Shown: piece by piece, positions 23,203 through 30,431 of the stretch
Layout: every line of letters begins with the position of its first letter
How positions within the stretch are numbered: the first letter of the stretch is position 1
Assembly: GCF_016863555.1 (NCBI RefSeq)
Contig: NZ_BOPC01000086.1
Location: 1 to 32,631, forward strand
DNA length: 32,631 nt
Origin: Micromonospora qiuiae
Lineage (GTDB): Bacteria > Actinomycetota > Actinomycetes > Mycobacteriales > Micromonosporaceae
Reading direction: 5' to 3'
The notes under the pieces: generated by a model
The model's database searches: none
Told to the model about the DNA's origin: nothing
What the model saw: only the letters and a program-made list of their open reading frames with translations
Program-made: the position numbers and the translations under genes

Positions 23203-24822
23203 TCAGCTCCGCTTCAGCTCGTCGAACTTCACGCCACCGGTCGGCAGCGCGACGTAGCCCTTGACGTTTTCCGCGACACCGACCAGGTCCGGCACCTCGA
23301 CCAGCGAGATGATCGGCTCCTCCCCGACCAGGAACTCGATGGCCTGGTTGACGACCTGCTCGCGCTGCGGCCCGGACGGCTGCTTGAGCACGGTGGTGAC
23401 CAGCCGGTCGAACTCCGGGTTGTTGTAGCCGCTCTTGTTCAGCGCCGACTCGCTGTAGAGGTACAGGAACAGCGAGAAGCCCGGGTCCGGCTGCGAGGGG
23501 CGCTCGCTGTACAGGTAGGCCTGGTACTCCTGCTTCGACACCGCGGCCTCGAAGTCCGCGGCCGACGGGATCGCCTTGAGGTTGACGTTGATCCCGACCT
23601 TCTGGAGGTCGGACTGGATCAGCCGACCAAGGTTCTCCGCGAACGGGCCCGGACGCGCGGTGTTGAACGCTACGGTCATGTCGAAGCCGTTGGGGTGCCC
23701 GGCCTCGGCCAGCAGTTGCTTGGCCCGGTCGGGGTCGTAGCTGCCCGTCTTCGGCTGGTCGGCGAGCAGCGCGCTCGCCTGCGGGCTCAGCGCGGACTGC
23801 GCGTAACCCTGGTAGATGGAGTTGACGATGGCCTCGCGGTTGATCGCGTGGCTGATCGCCTGCCGCACCTTGGGCTTGCCCAAGGCCGGGTCCTTCACGT
23901 TCACCGACAGGTTGTGCCGGTTGGAGTCGGGCTGGCGCGACACGGCTGCGTTGGCGCTCTCGTCGATCTTCTTGAGCTGGTCGATCGGCGGCTCGGAGAT
24001 CATGTCCACGTCACCGGAGATCAGCAGCTGGGCGCGGGACGACGCGTCGGGGACCGCCTTGATCACGATCTCCTCGAACGCCGGCCTCGGCCCCCAGTAG
24101 TTCGAGTTGTACTCCAGGCGCAGCTCACGGCCCGGGTCGAGGGACTTCAGCTTGTAGGCGCCGAAGCTGGCGCTGTTCGTCTTCAGCCACTCGGCGGCCC
24201 AGGGGTCGTCCTTGGTGGCGTGCTTCTTCGCCTCGTCGGAGTCGACGATCCCGAGGATCGGGTACGCCAGGACCGACAGGCTCACCGCCGACGGGTCGGT
24301 GAGGTTGTAGCGGACCGTGTACTGGTCGACCTTGGTCCACGGCTCCTGCTTGTCGACGTTCGCCGTCGGGAGCAGCACGCCGGCCTGGAGCGAGCGCGGG
24401 TTGGTGAACATCCGCTCGAACGACCAGATGACGTCGTCCGCGTCGAGCTCGTTGCCCCACTCGCTCTTGACGCCCTGCCGCAGCTTGAAGGTGTACTGCG
24501 TCTTGTCCTCGTTGGCTTCGAAGGACTCCGCGAGCGCGGGCTTCAGGGCGTCCACCCCGAGGACCTTGCCGTCCGCGGCCTTGCTGGTGTCGTAGTCCAG
24601 CAGCGTCTCCATGAACCCGTCCAGTCCGTAGACCCAGGTGAGCCCGGTGAACTCATTGGGGTCCAGCTGGGTGGGCGTGGACGCCCAGGCGATCCGCAGG
24701 GCCGCCGACGACGCCGAGCCCTTGCCGCTGGCTCCTCCACCGCCACCGCAGCCTGCAAATCCCAGCGCTAGCGCGGATGCTGCGGTCACCGCCGCGACCC
24801 GGCGCGTAGTTCGCGAACGCAT
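23203..24822 (-). CDS. Extracellular solute-binding lipoprotein, family 5
   Basis: 539-residue binding protein that captures substrate outside the membrane for the permease pair. N-terminus MRSRTTRRVAAVTAASALAL is a signal peptide ending in lipobox FAGC (Cys about residue 26), then a Gly/Ser-rich linker. Mature domain shows family 5 features: TQLDPNEFTGLTWVYGLDGFMETLL, the NELDADDVIWSFERMF block, KVRQAISHAINREAIVNSIYQG, and YDPDRAKQLLAEAGHPNGF. Family members bind peptides, but also nickel, opines and small acids. The ATG at 24822 has an AGGAG site 5 nt away, better than the two upstream ATGs. First gene of the operon leading to the ligase and regulator. Confidence 0.93.
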   Translation of the reverse strand: MRSRTTRRVAAVTAASALALGFAGCGGGGGASGKGSASSAALRIAWASTPTQLDPNEFTGLTWVYGLDGFMETLLDYDTSKAADGKVLGVDALKPALAESFEANEDKTQYTFKLRQGVKSEWGNELDADDVIWSFERMFTNPRSLQAGVLLPTANVDKQEPWTKVDQYTVRYNLTDPSAVSLSVLAYPILGIVDSDEAKKHATKDDPWAAEWLKTNSASFGAYKLKSLDPGRELRLEYNSNYWGPRPAFEEIVIKAVPDASSRAQLLISGDVDMISEPPIDQLKKIDESANAAVSRQPDSNRHNLSVNVKDPALGKPKVRQAISHAINREAIVNSIYQGYAQSALSPQASALLADQPKTGSYDPDRAKQLLAEAGHPNGFDMTVAFNTARPGPFAENLGRLIQSDLQKVGINVNLKAIPSAADFEAAVSKQEYQAYLYSERPSQPDPGFSLFLYLYSESALNKSGYNNPEFDRLVTTVLKQPSGPQREQVVNQAIEFLVGEEPIISLVEVPDLVGVAENVKGYVALPTGGVKFDELKRS

Positions 24823-24866
24823 CTCGTCTCCTGCCATGTCCACCGACCTGACGGCCAGGTCAATAC

Positions 24867-24874
24867 GTCAGACG
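24867..24874. promoter_or_regulatory. Partial operator-like box GTCAGACG
   Basis: Shares GTCAGACG with the box at 14457. It lies at about the expected transcription start of the promoter candidate just upstream on the minus strand. Short enough to be chance on its own. Confidence 0.3.
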
Positions 24875-24903
24875 ACGGTAGGTGATGGCCCTCACACCCG
24901 CAA
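24875..24903 (-). promoter_or_regulatory. Candidate promoter of the transporter operon
   Basis: Minus strand: -35 TTGCGG (24898-24903), 17-nt spacer, -10 TACCGT (24875-24880), about 50 nt above the lipoprotein start. Each hexamer matches consensus only half, so this is tentative. Confidence 0.35.
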
Positions 24904-25016
24904 GAGCCGAAGCGGCAAGTCTTGCCCTGGCCTGGCTCCTGACCGGCGGCTAGCCTGTCCGAACAGCGCGCCGCCACCCGTTGCCGACCTCTGGCGCAGG
25001 GGCGGGGCTTCAATCC

Positions 25017-25028
25017 ACAGACGTTTGT
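25017..25028. promoter_or_regulatory. Candidate operator ACAGACGTTTGT
   Basis: Near-perfect 12-bp palindrome 12 nt upstream of the rightward acyl-CoA dehydrogenase start. It shares the ten-base core CAGACGTTTG with the box in the promoter at 14343. I cannot place a convincing -10/-35 pair for the plus-strand gene around it. The rest of 24904-25016 holds no other recognisable element. Confidence 0.5.
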
Positions 25029-25040
25029 GCGACAGGTGCG

Positions 25041-26213
25041 ATGCAGATGCTCGGCACGGGTCCGATCAATGAGCCCGACACTCGGCGAGAGCTACGCGAG
25101 ATGACCGCTGGGCTCCTCGGCAGGCACCTGCCGACGGAGCAGGCGCTGATTACGGACCGGGAGGGCAGCTTCGACCGCTCGCTGTGGCTCCGGCTCGGCG
25201 AGGCAGGCCTGCTCGGAATCGGCGCCGAGGAGCGGGTCGGCGGCAGCGGCGGCACCGTCGGCGACGCCGTCACGGTGACCGAGGAACTGGCCCGGGTGCT
25301 ACCCAGCCTCGCTGTGGACTACGTGCTCAGCGGCATGGCCATGCGGATGCTCGCGGAGCCGGACTGCGGACCGGTCGCGGACTGGCTCCCGGAGGTGGCC
25401 GCCGGGCGCATGATCTGCTCGTACGGACTCAGCGAGCCCGGCGGTGGCACCGACCTACTCGCCCTGCGCGCCTGGGCCACCGAGGTCGACGGCGAGTGGC
25501 GGGTGAGCGGCCAGAAGACGTGGATCTCGCTGGCCGGCGAAGCCGATCAGGTGTTCGTGCTCTGCCGAACGGACCCTGCCGAAAAGGGACGACGGTCCCG
25601 CGGCCTGAGCCTCATCGCCGTACCGACCGACCAGCCCGGCGTCGCCGTGCGACGCGTCCACCTCGCGGGCATGCGCGCAGCGATGACATACGAGGTCTTC
25701 CTCGACGACGCCGTTGCGCCCCTGGCGAACCTCGTCGGCGCACGAGGCCGTGGCATGCAGGTGCTGTCCAAGGCGCTCGACGTGGAGCGGGTGATGGCCG
25801 CGGCGATCAGCCTCGGCCTCGCGCGGGGGGCGCTGGACCTGCACATCGCCTACGCACGGGAGCGGGAGGCGTTCGGCACACCGATTGGGGCCTTCCAGGC
25901 AATCCAACATCCCGCGGCCGACAGCATCGCCGAACTCTCGGCGGCCCGCGCGCTGATCAACTCCACCGTAGCGATGATCGAAGCCGGACAGGAGGCACTG
26001 GCGTACTCCGCCATGGCCAAGCTGTTCGCGGCGGAGACGGCGGCACGCATCGTCGACCGAGGGATGCGCGCGATGGGCGCGATGGGCCTCGCTGACGAGT
26101 CAGCCATGCAGATGTACTTCCGCGATGCTCGGCTGCAACTGTTCAGCCCGATCAGCAACGAGATGGTTCGCAACCTGCTGGGCGAGTCGCTGGGCCTGCC
26201 GAGGAGCTACTGA
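25041..26213 (+). CDS. Acyl-CoA dehydrogenase (variant lacking the usual Glu motif)
   Basis: About 390 residues, all three acyl-CoA dehydrogenase domains. Seen: WLRLGEAGLLGIGAEERVGGSGG, YGLSEPGGGTDLLALRAWA (FAD loop), VSGQKTWISLAGEADQVFVL, ARGRGMQVLSKALDVERVMAAAISLGLARGALDLHIAYA..AFGTPIGAFQAIQH, and a last helix ending LGLPRSY. The classic 'EGT' catalytic loop is replaced by SPISNEM, so the base must be elsewhere or the reaction differs. The closely similar ending of the dehydrogenase at 30428 (APVSTEM, RLPRSYR) marks them as the same subgroup. ATG 25041 or 25047 is the start; AGGTG lies just upstream. The gene ends in a TGATG overlap with the VOC gene. Confidence 0.9.
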   Translation: MQMLGTGPINEPDTRRELREMTAGLLGRHLPTEQALITDREGSFDRSLWLRLGEAGLLGIGAEERVGGSGGTVGDAVTVTEELARVLPSLAVDYVLSGMAMRMLAEPDCGPVADWLPEVAAGRMICSYGLSEPGGGTDLLALRAWATEVDGEWRVSGQKTWISLAGEADQVFVLCRTDPAEKGRRSRGLSLIAVPTDQPGVAVRRVHLAGMRAAMTYEVFLDDAVAPLANLVGARGRGMQVLSKALDVERVMAAAISLGLARGALDLHIAYAREREAFGTPIGAFQAIQHPAADSIAELSAARALINSTVAMIEAGQEALAYSAMAKLFAAETAARIVDRGMRAMGAMGLADESAMQMYFRDARLQLFSPISNEMVRNLLGESLGLPRSY

Positions 26214-27121
26214 TGTTCGACGGAATCGACCACGTGGTGCTGCCGGCCGCCGACGTCGAGCCGCTGCGCCGGCTCTACGTCGAGCTTTTCGGGTTCACCG
26301 AAGTCGCAGTGGACGACGACCCCGATCCCGCCTGGCAGCAACTGTGGCAACTCCCGGCCCCTCCGACACGATCCGTGATGCTCGGCAAGCCGCGCAGCGC
26401 GGGGGGCTGGATCCGGCTCGTCGAGGTACCCGGGCTGCCCCCTGCGTCGCCGGCCCGGCGCCCGAACCGGGTCGGGCCCTACGCGCTCGACTTCTACCTG
26501 CGGGATGCAGACGCCGTGGAACAGCGGATCGAGGAAGGAGGCTGGGAGTTCCGGACACCCGCGGTGTACTACAACCTCCCAGGAACCGACATCCCGGTAC
26601 GGGAGCGGATGCTCGATCAACCCCTCTCCGGGCTACTGCACGCGGTCGTGCAGTATCGCCCGCGCGGCACCAGGTGCGTCATCGACCAGGACCGACAGGA
26701 GGACACCAGCGAGGTCGTCGCTGTGGTCTTCATGACCGACCGGTTCGAGGAGGCCACGGCATTCGCCCGCGACGTGCTCGGCGCACGGCAGTACTTCACC
26801 GGCAGGTTCGACGGGCCGGCCGTCGAACAGATGCTCGGTATGGCACCCGGGGAGGGGTTCGTCGCGGCGCTCTTCCGCGGCCCGGGCTCGCGCAACGCGC
26901 GCCTCGAGTTCGCTGAGGTACTACCGGACGGCGAACCCCGCACCGACCTGGTGCGGAGGGTCGTCGCCACGTGCGCTGTGCCCGACCTCGACGCACTGCA
27001 CACCCTGGTGAAGAACGGCGATCACGGTGAGACCATCGGTCCGGTCACCGTCGACGGCGTACGCCACCTGGGCCTCGCCTCGTCCTACGGCGCCGCGTTC
27101 GACTTCTTCGAGCCTGTCTGA
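26213..27121 (+). CDS. VOC/glyoxalase-fold protein, two modules
   Basis: 302 residues. Two vicinal-oxygen-chelate modules: N-terminal FDGIDHVVLPAADVEPLRRLYVELFGF and C-terminal VVAVVFMTDRFEEATAFARDVLGARQYFTGRF. Members are ring-cleaving dioxygenases, epimerases, lyases or carriers. The metal ligands cannot be set by eye: His8 in the first module is plausible, and a Glu near the C-terminal ...RLEFAEVLP strand could be another. It shares one base with the upstream dehydrogenase stop (TGATG), so it is co-translated. VOC proteins of this size also accompany itaconate-type clusters, an analogy only. Confidence 0.75.
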   Translation: MFDGIDHVVLPAADVEPLRRLYVELFGFTEVAVDDDPDPAWQQLWQLPAPPTRSVMLGKPRSAGGWIRLVEVPGLPPASPARRPNRVGPYALDFYLRDADAVEQRIEEGGWEFRTPAVYYNLPGTDIPVRERMLDQPLSGLLHAVVQYRPRGTRCVIDQDRQEDTSEVVAVVFMTDRFEEATAFARDVLGARQYFTGRFDGPAVEQMLGMAPGEGFVAALFRGPGSRNARLEFAEVLPDGEPRTDLVRRVVATCAVPDLDALHTLVKNGDHGETIGPVTVDGVRHLGLASSYGAAFDFFEPV

Positions 27122-27122
27122 C

Positions 27123-28298
27123 GTGGCGTCGGCGGGGCGGGTTCCCCTGTTGTGGGCAGCCTGCGTCTTGCTGGTCATCGCGATGATGGCTAGCTTCACG
27201 CCAACCCCGCTCTACCCGAGGTACCAAGCGGAGTGGGGCATCGGAGACGGCCATGTGAGCCTGGTGTTCGCCGGCTATCCCATCGGGGTGGTGCTGGTGC
27301 TCATCGGCCTCGGCGGCCTGTCGGACCGATTCGGGCGCCGCAACACGCTTCTGCTCGGACTGACGGTTCTGCTGGCCGCCATGCTCATCCTGGGGTTCGC
27401 CACCGACCTGGTCGCCCTGGTCGGTGGCCGCATCGTCCAGGGCGCCGGCGCCGGACTGCTGGTCAGCTCGGCGGCGGCCGCTCTGATGGAGTCCCATCCC
27501 GACGGCCCGGACCGGGGCTCCTTCGTCAACACATTGTGCGTGTCGCTCGGGGTCGCCATCGGGCCATTCGTCGCCGGGAGCCTGGCCAGTACGTCTGATC
27601 GCCCGCTCCTGGTCCCCTACCTGGTGATCGCCGTCCTGCTGTTGCTTCCGCTCGCGCCGCTGGCGCGCTCCCGGACCGACCGGACGGCCGCGGGGTCCGT
27701 ACGTGTCGTGCAGGCCGTGCGCGTACCTCGGCTCCTCCTGCGTCGCTTCTCCGTCGCCGCGGTGGCCATCTTCTCCACCAACATGTGTTTTGGCCTGTTC
27801 GGTGCATTCGGCCCGCAGATCGCGCACCGGATGGGTTGGACGTCGGAGGCCGCGAGCGGTCGCCTCGTCTCGCTGACGCTGGTCGCGGTCATAGCGGCCC
27901 AGCTCGGCGGCCGACGGCTGTCGCGGTCCACGGCGATGGCACTCGGCGTGGTCCTCGCCCTCCTCGGTTGGAGCGCCACGGCGGCCGGTGTCGCCAGCCT
28001 CTCCCCCGTCGCCGTGATGCTGGGATCGGCGGTGCTCGGCCTCGGCGCTGGGCTGTGCCTGCTCGGGAGCGCCGCACTCGTCGGCGTGATCTCCCCGCCA
28101 GGTCGAGAAGCAGAGATCTACTCGGCGTACCTGGTCGTTGCGTTCGCCACTCTCGCGGGCACCGCCCTGGCGGCCGGCCCGGTACTGACTCGGTTCCCGC
28201 TGACGGCCGTGCTGGTCGCGGCTGTCGTGCTCTCGTCGCTCGTGGCCGCCTGGGTGCTTCCCGGCGTTCGCCGCATGGCAAGGGAGAAGTTCGCTTGA
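27123..28298 (+). CDS. MFS transporter, about 12 membrane helices
   Basis: About 391 residues. The GTG at 27123, one base after the VOC stop, begins the protein; the frame open above it lies inside the VOC gene. Motif A between helices 2 and 3 is clear (GGLSDRFGRRNTLLLG). Helix 4/5 region GRIVQGAGAGLLVSSAAAALMES is typical of drug/sugar and aromatic-acid transporters. Helices continue to AVVLSSLVAAWVLPGVRRM. Substrate is unknown: either export of an intermediate or import of the compound. The end overlaps the amidase start (TTGA). Confidence 0.85.
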   Translation: MASAGRVPLLWAACVLLVIAMMASFTPTPLYPRYQAEWGIGDGHVSLVFAGYPIGVVLVLIGLGGLSDRFGRRNTLLLGLTVLLAAMLILGFATDLVALVGGRIVQGAGAGLLVSSAAAALMESHPDGPDRGSFVNTLCVSLGVAIGPFVAGSLASTSDRPLLVPYLVIAVLLLLPLAPLARSRTDRTAAGSVRVVQAVRVPRLLLRRFSVAAVAIFSTNMCFGLFGAFGPQIAHRMGWTSEAASGRLVSLTLVAVIAAQLGGRRLSRSTAMALGVVLALLGWSATAAGVASLSPVAVMLGSAVLGLGAGLCLLGSAALVGVISPPGREAEIYSAYLVVAFATLAGTALAAGPVLTRFPLTAVLVAAVVLSSLVAAWVLPGVRRMAREKFA

Positions 28299-29521
28299 CA
28301 CCCCGTACGATCACCCAGTCGCTCCACGACCTTCAGTCCGGGGCCCTGACGGCGACGGCGCTCCTCGACGAGGTCGAGGCCGCGGCCGACCGCTGGGATT
28401 CGTCGTTGGGCGTTTACCTGTACCGAAGCGGGCAGGCCGCCTGGGCAGAGGCCGAGCAGGTCGACGCACGACGGGAACGCGGTGAAGCGCTTGGCCCGCT
28501 GGCCGGCATCCCGCTCGGGATCAAGGACGTCATCGCGACGTACGGCGCTCCCACGACCGCACAGAGCCTGATCGCACGTGATCCGAAAGTCGATGCACCG
28601 ACGGTCGCGCGGCTGCGAGCGGCCGGTGCCGTCGTCACGGGCAAGACCAGCACCATGGAATACGCGCTCGGCTTCAACGATCCCGACAAGCCATTCCCCA
28701 TGCCGCGCAACCCGTGGGATTCGCTCCGCTGGACCGGTGGATCGAGCTCCGGTACCGGCTCGGGCATTGCTGCCGGCTTCTTCCTCGGCGGGCTAGGCAC
28801 CGACACCGCAGGATCGGTACGGATGCCTGCTGCCTGGTGCGGCGTCACCGGGCACAAGCCGACGTACGGAGTGGTTCCCCGAACCGGTGTCTTCCCGCTG
28901 GGCTGGACCTACGACCACGTGGGACCGTTGGCGCGAACCGCGGAAGACTGTGCCCTGCTCCTGTCAGTGATCGCCGGACCCGATGGGCAGGACCCGGCCG
29001 CGACCGGTCACGGCTTCGCGTACTCACCCGAACCTGTGCGGCCGTTACGGGGACTGCGCATCGCACTTGCGGTGGACCCGCTGGAGGTGTCGACAGCCGA
29101 GGTATGCCGGCTGACGCGGGAGGCAGCGGAGGTGTTCGCGGCGGCCGAAGCGGTGGTCACCGAGATCAGGCTGCCGCACTACGCCGAGGGCGTGGACGTC
29201 ACGATGTTGGGCCTCGCCGCCGAGGCGCTGACCTTCGACGACATCGACTTGGTGTTGTCGCCCACCGCCTCACGGCCGGCACCGCTGGTCGACGGGCTCG
29301 ACTTCGACGAGGTCGTGGCGATGCTACAGACGGCATACTGGAACGCCACTGGAAACCCCGCGCTGTCTGTGCCCATGGGCCTTGCCGACGGGATGCCGGT
29401 CGGCCTGCAGATCGTCGGCCGCCCGCACGCCGACCAACTGGTCCTGGACGCGGGACGACACTTCCAGGACCTTACTGACCACCACCTGCGGAGGCCCGAC
29501 CTGACGGAGGACGAGCGATGA
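28295..29521 (+). CDS. Amidase-signature enzyme with a shortened C-terminal part
   Basis: 408 residues from a TTG start behind AAGGGAGA, against about 460-480 for usual amidases. Ser-cisSer-Lys triad kept: Lys77 (LGIKDV), the cis-Ser about 151 in GGSSSGTGSG, and nucleophile Ser174 in GTDTAGSVRMPAAWCG. HKPTYGVVPRTGVFPLGWTYDHVGPLARTAEDCALLL is normal. From residue ~303 the text goes GLAAEALTFDDIDLVLSPTA: the stretch of about 50-60 residues that normally lies between the 'EA' helix and the 'F...D.LL.PT' strand is missing, with no stop or frame change. This is an apparent in-frame deletion. Probable reaction: hydrolysis of an amide or carbamoyl bond. It overlaps the next small gene (ATGA). Confidence 0.85.
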   Translation: MTPRTITQSLHDLQSGALTATALLDEVEAAADRWDSSLGVYLYRSGQAAWAEAEQVDARRERGEALGPLAGIPLGIKDVIATYGAPTTAQSLIARDPKVDAPTVARLRAAGAVVTGKTSTMEYALGFNDPDKPFPMPRNPWDSLRWTGGSSSGTGSGIAAGFFLGGLGTDTAGSVRMPAAWCGVTGHKPTYGVVPRTGVFPLGWTYDHVGPLARTAEDCALLLSVIAGPDGQDPAATGHGFAYSPEPVRPLRGLRIALAVDPLEVSTAEVCRLTREAAEVFAAAEAVVTEIRLPHYAEGVDVTMLGLAAEALTFDDIDLVLSPTASRPAPLVDGLDFDEVVAMLQTAYWNATGNPALSVPMGLADGMPVGLQIVGRPHADQLVLDAGRHFQDLTDHHLRRPDLTEDER

Positions 29522-29787
29522 GGTTTTCGGACCCCGACGAGTGTGTACGGGTGCTGCTTGCCGCCGCTGGTCTTCAGCCGACCGAGGAAGAGATCCGGGC
29601 AGCAGTCAAGGGATATCCAGCCTTACGGTCGGCGCTGCAGCGGCTTCACGACCTCCCGATCGACCACGAGGAGGAGACGGCGCTGGGATTCCGGATCGCG
29701 ACCGCCCTGGATGCTCAGACCCGGCTGCGGCCGGCTGAGTCGGGGCCGACCAGCAGCGCCACCGACGCCGCCACCTCGCGTTCGTAG
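29518..29787 (+). CDS. Small amidase-partner protein (AtzG/GatC-like, tentative)
   Basis: 89 residues, ATG at 29518 with an excellent GGAGG site 7 nt away, overlapping the amidase stop by 4 nt. Helical, acidic: RVLLAAAGLQPTEEEIRAAVKGYPALRSALQRLHDLPIDHEEETALGFRIA. The 'P...EE...F' end recalls the small AtzG/GatC-like subunits that wrap amidase partners, but similarity is slight. The last 24 codons are on the strand opposite the end of the crotonase gene at 29715, and their low-complexity text suggests little constraint there. Confidence 0.6.
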   Translation: MRFSDPDECVRVLLAAAGLQPTEEEIRAAVKGYPALRSALQRLHDLPIDHEEETALGFRIATALDAQTRLRPAESGPTSSATDAATSRS

Positions 29788-30431
29788 GCGCTTGCCGCTC
29801 GCTCCCGCTCGCCGTCTCCCCATAGCCGACGGGCCACCGCCCTCGGGCCGGGATCGAGGTGGCAGAGCGCGTCCACCACCTGGGTGACGGTTGCGTCGAG
29901 GTCGCCTCGCGGCACGACGCGGGCAGCGCCGGACGAGCCGAGCATGCGCGCTTCCATGTGTTCGCCGGTGAGCATCATCCGTCGTACCAACGGGGGCGGG
30001 AGGAGCCGTTCGGCCACCGCCGCGCCGAGTGGGAGCCCGAGTTCGAGCTCCGGTAGCCGCAACCAGCCGTCCTCAGCGAGCACCGCCACGTCGGCGCAGG
30101 CCACCAGCAGCGCCCCCGCTCCGACACACGCGCCCTGCGCGGCCACGACGACGGGGCCACGGCAGCGCAGCACGGCCAACACGGCGGAGGCACCGTGCTG
30201 CAACTCCTCGACGACCCGTCCTTCGGCCACAGCGGCCTCATGCTGACGGAGGTCCTGGCCGGTGCAAAAGTGCCGGCCAGCGCCACGCAGGACCAGCACC
30301 TGATCGGCCGTGACCAACTCGGCAGCCGCGCGTAAGCCGGCGTACCGCTCGTGGTCCAAGGCATTGCCGCGGCTGCCGTCGAAGTGGACGGTGACCACGG
30401 CGCCAACGGTGGTGACGGCGAGCCCGCTCAT
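29715..30431 (-). CDS. Crotonase-fold protein, second copy
   Basis: 238 residues, slightly short for an enoyl-CoA hydratase. Seen: GNALDHERYAGL, RGAGRHFCTGQDL, QGACVGAGALLVACADVAVL and LRLPELELGLPLG. The first catalytic Glu position is Leu (GALLVACAD) while the 'PE' Glu is kept, the reverse of the crotonase at 17188. This favours isomerase or another crotonase reaction. Its last 73 nt overlap the small amidase partner on the other strand, and no terminator hairpin is visible between. ATG 30431 overlaps the dehydrogenase stop by 4 nt. Confidence 0.8.
   Translation of the reverse strand: MSGLAVTTVGAVVTVHFDGSRGNALDHERYAGLRAAAELVTADQVLVLRGAGRHFCTGQDLRQHEAAVAEGRVVEELQHGASAVLAVLRCRGPVVVAAQGACVGAGALLVACADVAVLAEDGWLRLPELELGLPLGAAVAERLLPPPLVRRMMLTGEHMEARMLGSSGAARVVPRGDLDATVTQVVDALCHLDPGPRAVARRLWGDGERERAASAYEREVAASVALLVGPDSAGRSRV

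Noticed and set aside
27116..27122. GTCTGAC at the VOC/MFS junction as another operator
   Set aside because: Only seven bases, within a coding end, and expected a few times by chance; it lacks the ACGTTTG half.
27045..28301. 418-codon minus-strand frame opposite the MFS gene
   Set aside because: Composition is Gln/Arg/Gly-rich with no fold signature. The plus-strand frame has clear membrane helices and motif A.
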